This document shows, in pieces, positions 51,682 to 61,106 of a stretch of DNA of 64,000 nt. The notes below the pieces were generated by a model that did no database searches, was not told the origin of the DNA, and saw only the letters and a program-made list of their open reading frames with translations. Position 1 is the first letter of the stretch, and every line of letters begins with the position of its first letter. Made by a program: the position numbers and the translations under genes. Where the stretch lies: positions 496,001 to 560,000 of the forward strand of contig JANINQ010000005.1 in the NCBI GenBank assembly GCA_024508675.1, given 5' to 3'. The DNA is from Afipia sp. (GTDB taxonomy: Bacteria; Pseudomonadota; Alphaproteobacteria; Rhizobiales; Xanthobacteraceae).

Positions 51682-52257
51682 GTGGGGCATTCGCAAGCAG
51701 ATAAGGCACGGAACAGGGAACGGATTCTGGAGGTCGCCGCCACGCAATTGCGCGAGCTAGGCCTCGATGGCGTCAGCATCAGCGACCTCATGAAAGCCGT
51801 CGACCTTACGCACGGCGGCTTCTACGGCCATTTCGCTTCGCGAGACGACTTGGTCGCCGCCGCTCTGGACAAGGCGCTGACGGACGGCGAAGCATCCGCG
51901 ATCAAGTCCGGGTCTGCGAAAGGCAAGCGAACGCTCAAGTCTGTGGCAAACAGCTACCTGAGCAAGCTCCACCGCGACAATCCAGACTCCGGATGCGCCT
52001 TATCCGCGCTGTCGGGAGATGTCGCCCGGTCGAACAACCAAAACCGCGAGATTATGAGCAAGCATCTTGCAAGGTACTTTGACAATATTCAGGAAGTAAT
52101 TGGCGACAACGATTCCAAGGAGCTGGCCATTTCGTTGATGTGCATGATGGTGGGCGCAGTCACGTTGTCGCGTGTCATGACGGACCCAAATCGTTCAGAC
52201 GAAATCCTGCAAGCCGCACGAAAATTCATGCTTCAGCTCGGAGATGAAAAGCAATAG
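51682..52257 (+). CDS. TetR family transcriptional regulator
   Basis: A 191-aa regulator. The HTH is at about residues 10-55: RERILEVAATQLRELGLDGVS and LTHGGFYGHFASRDDLV. The C-terminal domain (about 60-190) has SGCALSALSGDVAR, as in a common proteobacterial TetR group, and two Met-rich helices. The GTG start at 51682 is chosen: AAGGA is 7 bases before it and it follows the palindromes, while the longer frame from 51415 would read through them. It probably controls the FAH/crotonase/CoA-transferase operon and itself. Confidence 0.85.
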   Translation: MGHSQADKARNRERILEVAATQLRELGLDGVSISDLMKAVDLTHGGFYGHFASRDDLVAAALDKALTDGEASAIKSGSAKGKRTLKSVANSYLSKLHRDNPDSGCALSALSGDVARSNNQNREIMSKHLARYFDNIQEVIGDNDSKELAISLMCMMVGAVTLSRVMTDPNRSDEILQAARKFMLQLGDEKQ

Positions 52258-52478
52258 CTCTCGCGTGAGCGCGACATCGCGCCCGAACTCAAGAGTCTCA
52301 TTGGCCTTTTGTCAGTCAGCGAGCCCACGCGAGCAAGGTCATTGCCGTCAAGCCGACCGACTGGCACCGCCATACTGATCGTGCCGCAAATAGTGGGCGT
52401 GACGTGTTGCCCGGCCCGCGGATAACGCGCCTCCTTCTGCGTATTTCAGCACCAATCGTATCCGAGGCACCTGAGCGA

Positions 52479-53240
52479 TCAGTCGTAGAACTCTATGCCT
52501 TTGCGCAATGAGCTCCACTGAGCGTCGTCATGACTGCAGATGACTGTCGCGCCGGACTTTTCTATCCGGCGAATCTCTTCAAATGATTTCAGGAAGTGTT
52601 CCGCATCCTTGGTGTTCTTTGGCACGATATCCCTGTCGAGATTGGCCCGAATGCTGAGCGCATCCGACGCCAGCAGGAATTCGCCGCTGCGATCCAGCCT
52701 GATGAGCGCTCCGATGGTGCCTGGTGTGTGGCCATGCAGGGGAACCAGAACAATCCTTCCATCGCCGAACAGATCGAGTTGTCCATCGATTGTCTTCATT
52801 GGCATTGGGTGATCCCAGTCGGCCACAAAGTATCCGCTGTTGACGGCGTCCGATGCCTTGGCGGCTTCGAGTTCGCGGGCATGCACGACAATCGTGGATT
52901 TCTTAAAGAACTCGTTGCAGCCGCAATGGTCCGTATGCAGATGCGAGCAGACCACAACGTCGACATCATCCGGACCGAGGCCCACCGCCTTCAGACTCGT
53001 AAGCACGTTGTCGCCCGGCGGCATAACCGGTGTCATGAACTTTGCGGCAGCGCCCCAGCGCGCCTCGGGATTCTCTGCAATCGTAGGATGACAGCCGGTG
53101 TCGAACAGGACATTGCCCTGGCTGTGCCGCATCAGCGCGCAGGAGACGGGCAGATCGATCATCTCGGCCCGATCGGCATCCGGGAAATAGATGCTCTTCC
53201 TCATGCGGAGCCTTCCGCCCGATAGCATATGCATCTTCAT
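52479..53240 (-). CDS. Metallo-beta-lactamase fold hydrolase (AHL lactonase-like)
   Basis: A 253-aa protein. The metal motif HLHTDHCGC (about 103) is followed by HGHTPGTIGAL (about 178) and LLASDALSIRANLD (about 200), which suits the N-acyl homoserine lactonase family; no quorum-sensing gene is nearby, and such enzymes also cleave other lactones or thioesters. ATG 53240 has GAGGTAG 7 bases before it; the frame from 53351 is inside the next gene. It ends the operon that starts at 59945, so it may open a lactone or thioester in that pathway. Confidence 0.85.
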   Translation of the reverse strand: MKMHMLSGGRLRMRKSIYFPDADRAEMIDLPVSCALMRHSQGNVLFDTGCHPTIAENPEARWGAAAKFMTPVMPPGDNVLTSLKAVGLGPDDVDVVVCSHLHTDHCGCNEFFKKSTIVVHARELEAAKASDAVNSGYFVADWDHPMPMKTIDGQLDLFGDGRIVLVPLHGHTPGTIGALIRLDRSGEFLLASDALSIRANLDRDIVPKNTKDAEHFLKSFEEIRRIEKSGATVICSHDDAQWSSLRKGIEFYD

Positions 53241-53250
53241 GGCTTCTACC

Positions 53251-54024
53251 TCACTTCCCGCGAAACACCGGCGGCCGCTTCTCGGCAAACGCACGCCGTC
53301 CTTCCTCATAATCTTCACTGGCAGACGCACGATCAATGAAGGCATCTGCATCCTTCAGATCGAGCACGCCCGGTCCCATCGAGAGTCCCGTCAGGATTTT
53401 CTTGGCGCCTTCCACCGACAGCGGTGCCAACCTGCCCATGTCTGCCGCGAAGGCCATCGCGTCCGACATCGGATTCTCGCAGACACGATCAATCAATCCC
53501 ATCCGCATCGCGTCGGCAGCGCTATATCGCTCTGCCGAATACAGAATACGCTTGGCATTCGTGAGTCCCACCAGCGCCAGCAGGCGCTGCGTGCTACGGA
53601 CGCCATAAACAATCGAGAGCTTGGCCGCAGGAATGCCGATTGATGTACCGGCGTGCGCGTAACGGAAATCGCACGACATCGACAGATGACAGCCGCCACC
53701 GAGACAGTATCCCTCCAGCACGGCGATGACAGGCTTGGGCACCGACGCGATCGCATCCGATGAGGCATCGACGGCGACTTCGTAAGCCTTGCTCTCCGCG
53801 ATATTCGACCGGACCTTCGCGAATTCCGACACGTCAGCGCCGACGCTGAAATTGCCACCGGCCCCGGTGAGGATAATCGCCCGCACATCGGCGTCCCGGC
53901 CGAGCCGTGCAAATAGCGATGCGATGTCCTGCCACATCGACAGCTTCATCGCATTGCGAACGTCAGGACGGTTCAGCGTCACAACCGCAACCTTGTCCTG
54001 AATGGTCACCTCAATGTCGGACAA
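53251..54024 (-). CDS. Enoyl-CoA hydratase/isomerase (crotonase) family protein
   Basis: A 257-aa crotonase. The first Glu is replaced by His (GGGCHLSMSCD) and the second by Ala (GIPAAKLSIVYG), so it is unlikely to be a normal hydratase. The oxyanion-hole NFSVGADVSEF is kept. Two-residue-altered crotonases include isomerases, dehalogenases and C-C hydrolases. It lies 10 bases before the MBL gene and 36 bases after the racemase-like gene. Confidence 0.87.
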   Translation of the reverse strand: MSDIEVTIQDKVAVVTLNRPDVRNAMKLSMWQDIASLFARLGRDADVRAIILTGAGGNFSVGADVSEFAKVRSNIAESKAYEVAVDASSDAIASVPKPVIAVLEGYCLGGGCHLSMSCDFRYAHAGTSIGIPAAKLSIVYGVRSTQRLLALVGLTNAKRILYSAERYSAADAMRMGLIDRVCENPMSDAMAFAADMGRLAPLSVEGAKKILTGLSMGPGVLDLKDADAFIDRASASEDYEEGRRAFAEKRPPVFRGK

Positions 54025-54060
54025 TCTGTCGACCTCACGAGTTTCACGGACAGGCTGCCT

Positions 54061-55215
54061 TTAGCCGGCCTGAAAGACCACATTTGACCGGCACAGTTCT
54101 TCGACCGCGTCCGAAGGGATTCCCCAATCAGTCAGGATCTGGCGGCTATGTTGGCCGAGTTCCGCGGGCGCTATCGATGCAGCGGCCTTCGTAAGGCTAA
54201 ACCGTGGATTAGGCCCGGGCTGATTGACACCGTTCATGTCGACATAGGTCTGCCGGGCCTTGAGGTGCGGATGACTGCTCGCCTCATCCATTGTGAGGAC
54301 TGGAGCAAAACAGGTATCGGTGCCCTCGAGCAGATCACACCATTCATCCCGCGATCGCGTCAGAAAGCACCTCTTGAACTTCTCTCTCTGATAGGCCCAT
54401 TTGGATCGATCGGTGTGCGGCCGCATCTCCTGGTCGTCTGTGAGACCCAGCTTGGATAACAACAGCTCGTAGAACTTGTCTTCCATGGCACCGATCGAAA
54501 CGTACTTTCGATCCGATGTCTCGTAAGCCGCATAGTAGGGCGCGCCGCCGTCGACAATATTGTCGCCGCGCTCGGACGACCAGATGCCGCCGCGCCGGAA
54601 GCCGACAACCATGGTCAGCAATGCTGCTGCGCCGTCGACCATCGCTGCATCCACCACCTGCCCTTGCCCGGTTCGCTGCGCATGCAGAAGGGCACTTACA
54701 ACGCCAAAGGCGCAGTAGACCGCCCCGCCACCGAAATCTCCTACAAGGTTGAGCGGCGGCACCGGAGGTCCGCTTGACGAACCAATCGCGTGGAGCACGC
54801 CTGACAATGCGATATAGTTGATATCGTGTCCCGCCATCTGCGCGTAAGGCCCATCCTGCCCCCACCCTGTCAGGCGTGCATAAACCAGCTTGGGATTCCG
54901 CTTCAGGCAAATATCGGGACCAAGTCCCATCCGCTCGACAACACCGGGCCGAAAGCTTTCGATTACTGCATCGGCCTGATCAATCATATGAAGCACGGTG
55001 TTGCGGCCCGCTTCAGTTTTCAGATCTATTGCAAGCGAGCGCCGTCCTCGTAGGATCAGATCGAACTTGGGATCGATGGGAACTCCGAGACCGGATGCGG
55101 TCGGCCGGTCAACGCGAACGACTTCGGCGCCCAGATCCGCCAGCATCATCGCGCAGTGAGGACCTGCGCCGATGCCCGCAAGCTCGACGATCTTCAATCC
55201 CGAAAGTGGACCCAT
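54061..55215 (-). CDS. CoA-transferase family III, alpha-methylacyl-CoA racemase-like
   Basis: A 384-aa protein that resembles alpha-methylacyl-CoA racemase more than CoA-transferases: VDRPTASGLG, LRGRRSLAIDLK, GHDINYIALSGVLHAIG with the racemase His, NLVGDFGGGAVYCAFG with the racemase Asp, and GQVVDAAMVDG. Racemases epimerise the C2 methyl centre so that beta-oxidation of branched acyl-CoA can go on. In this operon it suggests a methyl-branched or arylpropionate-like substrate. Short gaps to both neighbours. Confidence 0.85.
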   Translation of the reverse strand: MGPLSGLKIVELAGIGAGPHCAMMLADLGAEVVRVDRPTASGLGVPIDPKFDLILRGRRSLAIDLKTEAGRNTVLHMIDQADAVIESFRPGVVERMGLGPDICLKRNPKLVYARLTGWGQDGPYAQMAGHDINYIALSGVLHAIGSSSGPPVPPLNLVGDFGGGAVYCAFGVVSALLHAQRTGQGQVVDAAMVDGAAALLTMVVGFRRGGIWSSERGDNIVDGGAPYYAAYETSDRKYVSIGAMEDKFYELLLSKLGLTDDQEMRPHTDRSKWAYQREKFKRCFLTRSRDEWCDLLEGTDTCFAPVLTMDEASSHPHLKARQTYVDMNGVNQPGPNPRFSLTKAAASIAPAELGQHSRQILTDWGIPSDAVEELCRSNVVFQAG

Positions 55216-55245
55216 GATAAATTCCAGATTTTGATGCTTGAACCG

Positions 55246-56745
55246 TTATCGGTGCGACGACAGCTCGCGCAATTCGCGGCGAAGAATCTTTCCTGTCGGC
55301 CCTTTCGGGAGTTCATCGATAAATTCGATCTCGCTGGGCACCTTGTAGTCAGCCAGCTTGGTCTTGCAGTAATCGATCAATTCCTTGATGCCGATAGCGT
55401 CGCGTTTTCTCACCACGTAGGCTTTTACAATTTCGCCAAACACGTCATCGGGCTTGCCGATCACGGCACATTCGGCCACGCCCTCGTGGGTGTAGAGGGC
55501 CTCTTCAACATCGACTGGATAGACATTTGCGCCGCCGCGGATGATCAGGTCCTTCTTGCGGCCCACGATGTACAGAAACCCGTCCTTGTCGGTCATTCCA
55601 AGATCGCCGCTGCGAATCCAGCCATCGATCATGGTTTCGGCTGTCGCGGTCGGATTCTTGTAGTATTCCGTCATGATCAGCGGCCCTGTCAGCATCACCT
55701 CGCCGACAGCTCCGACAGCGCACTCCTTCAGATCATCATCGACAATCTTGAATGCGCAGCCTGGCAACGCCCGGCCGCACGAATCCGGATTCCCTGCTGA
55801 TTCACGCTTGGGATCGAATGTCGTGACGGGCGTACATTCCGTCATGCCCCACAGATCAAAGATATTGAAGCCGAGGCTCGCCTTGCCACGCTTGACCAGG
55901 GCATCAGGCAGACTTGCACCGCCCGAGAAGGCAACACGAATGGACGACAGATCGCATTCAGCGCCTGTGTCCGCATAATTCATGAGCATCACGTACATTG
56001 TCGGAACGCCCATCATGATCGTCACTTGATGCCGCCGGATAGCATCGGCAGCAAGCTGCGGATGGAATCGCGCCTGAAGAACAACGCTCGCACCTCCCGA
56101 GATCGATGCCAGTGCGTTGATAATCAGCGGGTATATGAAAGCCAGCGACCCCATGACGATCGAGCGATCCGCTGACGTTATGCCGACATGCTTTGCGACC
56201 ATGTGTGCGGCAAATATCTCGGCACCATGACTTAGCAAAACGCCCTTCGGAACACCTGTGGTTCCCGACGTATAGAAGATAAGTGCAGGAGCACTATCGG
56301 GCATATCCGCCACGAAAGCGTCGGGGGTACAGCCGGACACGACTGTCTGCCAGTCGTTGTCACCACCGCCTCCCCTGACGATCGTCTCGAACTCTGTCTT
56401 TGCTTCTGAAAAATGCCCGACCAGATCCACGTCCAGAATCGCAAGCTTCGGCTCGCAGTGGTTCGCGATGTTGCACATCTCGGGCGGACGCAGACCCGGA
56501 TTGGTCGGCACGCAAATCGCACCTGAACCCAGAACAGCGAGAATACTGACCATCCATTCGGTGCGGTTGTTCATGGCAAGAACAACGCGATCGCCGTTGC
56601 CGATGCCTCTGGAACGCAACGCTCCCGTCAGACGCTGAACCTGATCGGCCAAGTCGTCAAAAGCGATCGGCTGATCGTCAACAATAAGAACCGGCTTGGC
56701 CTTGAACGAGGGACGACTGTTCCACACTATCTGCGCAATATTCAT
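55246..56745 (-). CDS. Class I adenylate-forming acyl-CoA synthetase
   Basis: A 499-aa AMP-dependent ligase: P-loop-like LIFYTSGTTGVPKG (about 155), LWGMTECTPVTT (about 300), IRSGDLG, IVGRKKDLIIRGGANVYPVD and the C-terminal Lys in PKGPTGKILRREL. It turns a free acid into acyl-CoA through an acyl-AMP. Substrate unknown; the set with racemase and acyl-CoA dehydrogenase points to a branched or cyclic acid. 22 bases after the SDR gene. Confidence 0.92.
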   Translation of the reverse strand: MNIAQIVWNSRPSFKAKPVLIVDDQPIAFDDLADQVQRLTGALRSRGIGNGDRVVLAMNNRTEWMVSILAVLGSGAICVPTNPGLRPPEMCNIANHCEPKLAILDVDLVGHFSEAKTEFETIVRGGGGDNDWQTVVSGCTPDAFVADMPDSAPALIFYTSGTTGVPKGVLLSHGAEIFAAHMVAKHVGITSADRSIVMGSLAFIYPLIINALASISGGASVVLQARFHPQLAADAIRRHQVTIMMGVPTMYVMLMNYADTGAECDLSSIRVAFSGGASLPDALVKRGKASLGFNIFDLWGMTECTPVTTFDPKRESAGNPDSCGRALPGCAFKIVDDDLKECAVGAVGEVMLTGPLIMTEYYKNPTATAETMIDGWIRSGDLGMTDKDGFLYIVGRKKDLIIRGGANVYPVDVEEALYTHEGVAECAVIGKPDDVFGEIVKAYVVRKRDAIGIKELIDYCKTKLADYKVPSEIEFIDELPKGPTGKILRRELRELSSHR

Positions 56746-56767
56746 TGAACTTCTTTCCGCGACCTTT

Positions 56768-57532
56768 TCAACCGTGCATCGTCAGACCGCCGGACACGCT
56801 GATAACCTGCCCCGTGATGAATGATGCATCGTCGCTAAGCAGAAACGCGACGATCCCTGGAATGTCTTCCGGCTGGCCCAGACGCTTGAGCGGTATAGCC
56901 CGCTTCATTGCATCATGCACCTTTTGACCGCCGGGCCCCTGGTTCATGAAATCCTGCAGCATCGGCGTGTCTGTCGGTCCAGGGCAAACCGCATTCAAAA
57001 GAATGTTCCGCCGGGCAAGCTCGCGCGCGAGGGTTTTGGTCAACGCAATGACACCGCCCTTGCAGGCGGAATAGACCGCCTGCCCCGACGACCCCACCCG
57101 CCCGGCGTCCGAAGCGATGGTAACCACGCGGCCGCCGTCACGCTGTGCCATTCTCGTCAGAACAGTGTGAAACATGTTCACGGGACCATTCAGGTTGATC
57201 GAGATCACTTTCTGACGCAACGCCTCGTCGGTATCGAGAAAGTTCGAGAACTTGTCCCATCCGGCGTTGTTCACCAGCAGATTGGTCGGCCCAAGCACCT
57301 TCTCGGCCGCATCAACTGCGTTGCACACCGCGGAATAGTCGCTGATATCGACGGCTACATGAAACACCTTGGCCGTGCCGCCGATATCGGCTGCGAGAGA
57401 TTCGAGTCCGGTCTTGTCGATATCGAGCATTACGACGCTGCAACCCTCTTCAACAAGACGGCGGCAGATTTGCCGTCCCATTCCACCCGCAGCACCGGTA
57501 ACCAGTGCGACCTTTCCGTTCAATCCCTTCAT
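56768..57532 (-). CDS. Short-chain dehydrogenase/reductase (3-hydroxyacyl-CoA type)
   Basis: A 254-aa classical SDR. Cofactor motif TGAAGGMGRQI, LVNNAGWDKF, catalytic Ser in VTIASDAGRVGSSGQ and YSACK (Tyr/Lys), then PGPTDTPML. An Asp follows beta-2 (VVMLDIDKTG), which favours NAD+. It would oxidise a hydroxyacyl-CoA in the beta-oxidation sequence. 11 bases after the binding-protein gene. Confidence 0.9.
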   Translation of the reverse strand: MKGLNGKVALVTGAAGGMGRQICRRLVEEGCSVVMLDIDKTGLESLAADIGGTAKVFHVAVDISDYSAVCNAVDAAEKVLGPTNLLVNNAGWDKFSNFLDTDEALRQKVISINLNGPVNMFHTVLTRMAQRDGGRVVTIASDAGRVGSSGQAVYSACKGGVIALTKTLARELARRNILLNAVCPGPTDTPMLQDFMNQGPGGQKVHDAMKRAIPLKRLGQPEDIPGIVAFLLSDDASFITGQVISVSGGLTMHG

Positions 57533-57543
57533 TGATCGCTCGC

Positions 57544-58764
57544 TTACTTCGCTGCGCCGGTAACCAGCGGACAGTTCCCTTCGCTTTCCGGGCGATAGGC
57601 ATCCTTGCCGGCCAGCTTGCTCAAGATCTTGTAGTCGTCGAACTTGCCCTTCGACTCCTGGGGTGACTTGACCTGAGCGAGATACATATCGTGAAGAACA
57701 CGGCCATCCTTTCGGATCACAACGTCCTTGTTGTAGAAATCGTTGACCGGAATTTCCCGCATCTTTGCGGACACGGCCTTGGCTTCGTCCGTTCCCGCCG
57801 CCTTCACAGCCTTCAGATAATGCAGCACGCCGGAGTAAAGACCCGCCTGAAGCATATTGGGCGGACGCTTTCCGCCGGTACGGTCGAGGAACCTCTTGGT
57901 CCAGGCGCGTGTTTCGTCACTCACATCCCAGTAGAAGGACGTCGTGAGCACGAGGCCCTGCGCAGCCTGCAAGCCGAGCGCTTCCACATCATTGATATAG
58001 ATGAGCAGGCCGCCAAGGCGTTGGCCGCCGCGCTGAATGCCAAATTCAGCCGCCTGCTTGATCGCCGTGATAGTATCCCCGCCTGCGGTCGCAAGGCCTA
58101 TGATCTTTGCCTTCGATGCCTGGGCCTGGAGCAGGAACGACGAGTAATCCGTCGTACCCAACGGCGCGCGAACCGCTCCGAGAACTTTGCCGCCACCTTG
58201 CTCGACAAATTTGGAGGTATCGCGCTCGAGCGCGTGGCCGAACGCGTAGTCCGCGGTGAGAAAGAACCAGGTGTCACCGCCCTGCTTCAGGGTTTCGGTG
58301 CCGGTGCTCTTGGCAAGAGCATAGGTATCGTAGCTGAACTGCACGGTCGTTGGCGAACACGCCTTGCCGGTCAAATCGGATGTCGCCGCGCTGGCAGCAA
58401 TCATCACGCGATTTTTCTCGCGGGTGACTTCGTTAACCGCAAGCGCAATACCTGAACCGGTCACATCGGCGATTGCATCGACTTGCTCGGTATCGATCCA
58501 TTTGCGAGCGATACCGCTGGCAATGTCTGTCTTGTTCTGGTGGTTGGCGGGCACGATCTCGATACGCTTGCCAAGTACCGTCCCACCGAAATCCTCGACG
58601 GCCATCTTTGCGGCCTCAACGGCCTTCATCCCGGTGATGTCTTCGTAAACACCGGACTGATCATTCATCACCCCGATCTTGACGACATCATCAGAGACTT
58701 GCGCATGAACGGGCACCGCTCCAAGCAACGCCAGTCCGACCAACCATGATTTCGAGACTTTCAT
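57544..58764 (-). CDS. ABC transporter substrate-binding protein (branched-chain type), orphan
   Basis: A 406-aa periplasmic protein. Signal peptide about 1-22 (LLGAVPVHAQVS), then DDVVKIGVMNDQSGVYEDITG; TWFFLTADYAFGHALERD and QTTLYSG-like regions fit the ABC HAAT group. As with the protein at 45858, no permease or ATPase is near. GGGAGAG precedes the ATG at 58764; the longer frame is rejected. It lies inside an acyl-CoA operon and probably binds the acid handled by it. Confidence 0.88.
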   Translation of the reverse strand: MKVSKSWLVGLALLGAVPVHAQVSDDVVKIGVMNDQSGVYEDITGMKAVEAAKMAVEDFGGTVLGKRIEIVPANHQNKTDIASGIARKWIDTEQVDAIADVTGSGIALAVNEVTREKNRVMIAASAATSDLTGKACSPTTVQFSYDTYALAKSTGTETLKQGGDTWFFLTADYAFGHALERDTSKFVEQGGGKVLGAVRAPLGTTDYSSFLLQAQASKAKIIGLATAGGDTITAIKQAAEFGIQRGGQRLGGLLIYINDVEALGLQAAQGLVLTTSFYWDVSDETRAWTKRFLDRTGGKRPPNMLQAGLYSGVLHYLKAVKAAGTDEAKAVSAKMREIPVNDFYNKDVVIRKDGRVLHDMYLAQVKSPQESKGKFDDYKILSKLAGKDAYRPESEGNCPLVTGAAK

Positions 58765-58808
58765 CGTTCTCTCCCTTGCGCGCCTGTTTGCTGGCGATTT
58801 GTTGTTAC

Positions 58809-59945
58809 TCAAGATTTCTGCAATTCGCGCGAGATCAGCAGTTTCTGCACCTCGCTCGTGCCGTCGTAGATTTTAAAGACTCGCATATCGCGATAGAATT
58901 TCTCCACGGGATAGTCGTTCAGGAATCCGTAGCCGCCGTGAATCTGGATGGCTGCCGAAGTGACGCTTTCCGCCATCTCCGAAGCGAACAGTTTCGCCAT
59001 CGAAGCTTCCTTGATGCAGGAAATCCCGAGATCCTTCAGTGACGCTGCGTGAAGATACATTTGACGCGCGACCTCGATCTTGGTCGCCATCTCGGCGAGC
59101 TGAAACGCGACCGCCTGATGGTCCATGATTTTCTTGCCGAATGTTTTGCGTTCCTGTGCATATCGCAAGGCTGCATCGAACGCGGCCTGCGCAACACCGA
59201 CAGACTGAGCAGCAACGCCGACGCGCCCGCTATCAAGCGCCGAGAGCGCGATCTTCAATCCTTCGCCGGGGCGCCCGAGCATGTCGGATGCCGGAATTTC
59301 CAGATTCTCCAGAACGATCTGGCAGGTATCGCACGAGCGATGCCCGAGCTTCCTTTCCTTCCGCGCAACGATATAGCCGTCCCGCCGCGTGCGGGTCATG
59401 AAGCACGATATTCCCGCCTTCCCCGCCGATGCGTCGGTGACGGCAATGATCATTGCGATCTCGGCGGTTTCACCGGCGGTAATGAAATTCTTCGTGCCGT
59501 TGAGCACATAGACGTCACCCCGCCTTTCCGCGCGGGTCACGATACTCGCGGCGTCAGAACCGGCCTGGGGTTCGCTTAGCAAAAAGGCAGAGATCGCCTC
59601 CCCGCTCGCGAGCGGACGCAGAAAACGATCCTTCTGGTCGTCATTGCCGAATGCCAACAGCCCCGCCGCTACCGGCGAATTCGTAGCCGCCATCATGTTG
59701 GCAATGCCGGCGTCTCCGTAGGCGATCGCCTCCATGGCACTGACATACGACACGAAGTCCGCGCCCGCGCCGCCCCATGCTTCCGGAACGCAAACGCCCA
59801 TCAGGCCGAGCCGGCCCATTTTCGCCAGCGTCTCCAGCGGAACAGCCTCGTCCCGATCCCACTGCGCGGCAAAGGGCGTGATCTCATGACGTGCGAAGTC
59901 CCGCGCCATATCGCGGATGCCCGCCTGTTGCTCATTCAGAAGCAT
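58809..59945 (-). CDS. Acyl-CoA dehydrogenase
   Basis: A 378-aa complete enzyme: MLLNEQQAGIRDMARDFARHEI, FLLSEPQAGSDAASI (FAD/acyl binding), GYGFLNDYPVEKFYRDMR, and the catalytic Glu in IYDGTSEVQK. FAD-linked, gives electrons to ETF. First gene of the long minus-strand operon to 52479. Divergent from the oxidoreductase operon over 141 bases. Confidence 0.93.
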   Translation of the reverse strand: MLLNEQQAGIRDMARDFARHEITPFAAQWDRDEAVPLETLAKMGRLGLMGVCVPEAWGGAGADFVSYVSAMEAIAYGDAGIANMMAATNSPVAAGLLAFGNDDQKDRFLRPLASGEAISAFLLSEPQAGSDAASIVTRAERRGDVYVLNGTKNFITAGETAEIAMIIAVTDASAGKAGISCFMTRTRRDGYIVARKERKLGHRSCDTCQIVLENLEIPASDMLGRPGEGLKIALSALDSGRVGVAAQSVGVAQAAFDAALRYAQERKTFGKKIMDHQAVAFQLAEMATKIEVARQMYLHAASLKDLGISCIKEASMAKLFASEMAESVTSAAIQIHGGYGFLNDYPVEKFYRDMRVFKIYDGTSEVQKLLISRELQKS

Positions 59946-60086
59946 TGTTTCCTCACCTTGAGGCCATCGAACAATGCGGCGCTTTTCAAGTCAACATCAA
60001 AATGCAATAGTGAATCATTATTCTACTTTGTTGCAGCCCCGAAGCCGGCTTCTGCAACGCAAAAACCCTTGGGAGAGAGGGCTAAA

Positions 60087-61106
60087 ATGAAAGTCATGGA
60101 AATTCGCGGGACATGGGGACTGGAATACCTGCGTCCCGGTGAGCGCACCGATCCGGAACCGGGAGAGTTCGACGTCGTGGTCGAAATGCAGGCAGCATCC
60201 GTGAATTATCGGGATCTGGTCATGGTGCGTGGCGGGTATGGACGCAAAGGCGGCCAGCTTCCGATGATCCCCGTCTCCGACGGAGCCGGAACAGTCGTCG
60301 CGACGGGCAAAGGTGTCACCCGCGTGAAGCCAGGCGACCTCGTTTGTCCCAATTTCGCGCAGAACTGGTTCGCCGGACCGTTTCACGCAAACGTCTGGGC
60401 GGGAATGCTTGGCGGATTCCACGATGGCGTCTTGCAGCAATTCATGCTTCTGCCGGAAACCGGCGTTGTGAAAGCTGCAACCCATTTAAGTGCCGCGGCG
60501 GCGGCATCGCTTCCTTGCGCTGCCTTGACGGCGTGGAACGCTATCGTGGAGGGCGGCGTGAAGCCGGGGGATACCGTGCTCACGCAAGGCACCGGTGGCG
60601 TGTCCCTCTTCGCGCTGCAATTTGCGAAGATGTGCGGCGCACGAGTCATCATCACCTCGTCCAGCGACGAAAAGCTCAAGCGAGCATCGGCGATGGGAGC
60701 CGATGAGACGATTAACTACCGGACGTTCCCCAATTGGGAAAAACGAGCCAGGGAAGTCGCAGGCACCGACGGCATCCATCATGTCGTCGAACTCGCCGGA
60801 GAGATCGATCAATCGGTCAAGGCCGTCAACGACGGCGGGGTCGTGAGCGTGATTGGCGTTCTGGCTGGCGCGTCAGCTTCGCTGGCATTGGGGCAAGTCG
60901 TGACGCGAGCGATACGCCTACAGGGCGTTACAGCCGGGTCGCTTCTTTCCTTTGAGAACATGATGCGTGCGATCCAGCAACATCGCCTCGAACCTGCATT
61001 CGAGATCGCCGCGCAGAGAATGGAAGATGCGCCACGTGTGATTGCCGCCATCGCCCAGGGCTCTCATTTCGGAAAGATCTGCATGGAATTCGGGAGGACG
61101 CAGTGA
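60087..61106 (+). CDS. MDR family NAD(P)-dependent alcohol dehydrogenase/quinone reductase
   Basis: A 339-aa medium-chain dehydrogenase/reductase. The catalytic domain has SVNYRDLVMVRGGYG, and the Rossmann domain VLTQGTGGVSLFALQFAK. The zinc Cys and His of classical alcohol dehydrogenases are missing at the usual site (NYRD instead of C), so it is probably zinc-free, like quinone or enoyl reductases. GGGAGAGAGG lies 7 bases before ATG 60087. It heads a plus-strand operon with crotonase and epoxide hydrolase. Confidence 0.87.
   Translation: MKVMEIRGTWGLEYLRPGERTDPEPGEFDVVVEMQAASVNYRDLVMVRGGYGRKGGQLPMIPVSDGAGTVVATGKGVTRVKPGDLVCPNFAQNWFAGPFHANVWAGMLGGFHDGVLQQFMLLPETGVVKAATHLSAAAAASLPCAALTAWNAIVEGGVKPGDTVLTQGTGGVSLFALQFAKMCGARVIITSSSDEKLKRASAMGADETINYRTFPNWEKRAREVAGTDGIHHVVELAGEIDQSVKAVNDGGVVSVIGVLAGASASLALGQVVTRAIRLQGVTAGSLLSFENMMRAIQQHRLEPAFEIAAQRMEDAPRVIAAIAQGSHFGKICMEFGRTQ

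Noticed and set aside
52258-52478. Possible small gene between TetR and the metallo-hydrolase
   Set aside because: No frame with a start, a ribosome site and a plausible protein was found in the 221 bases.
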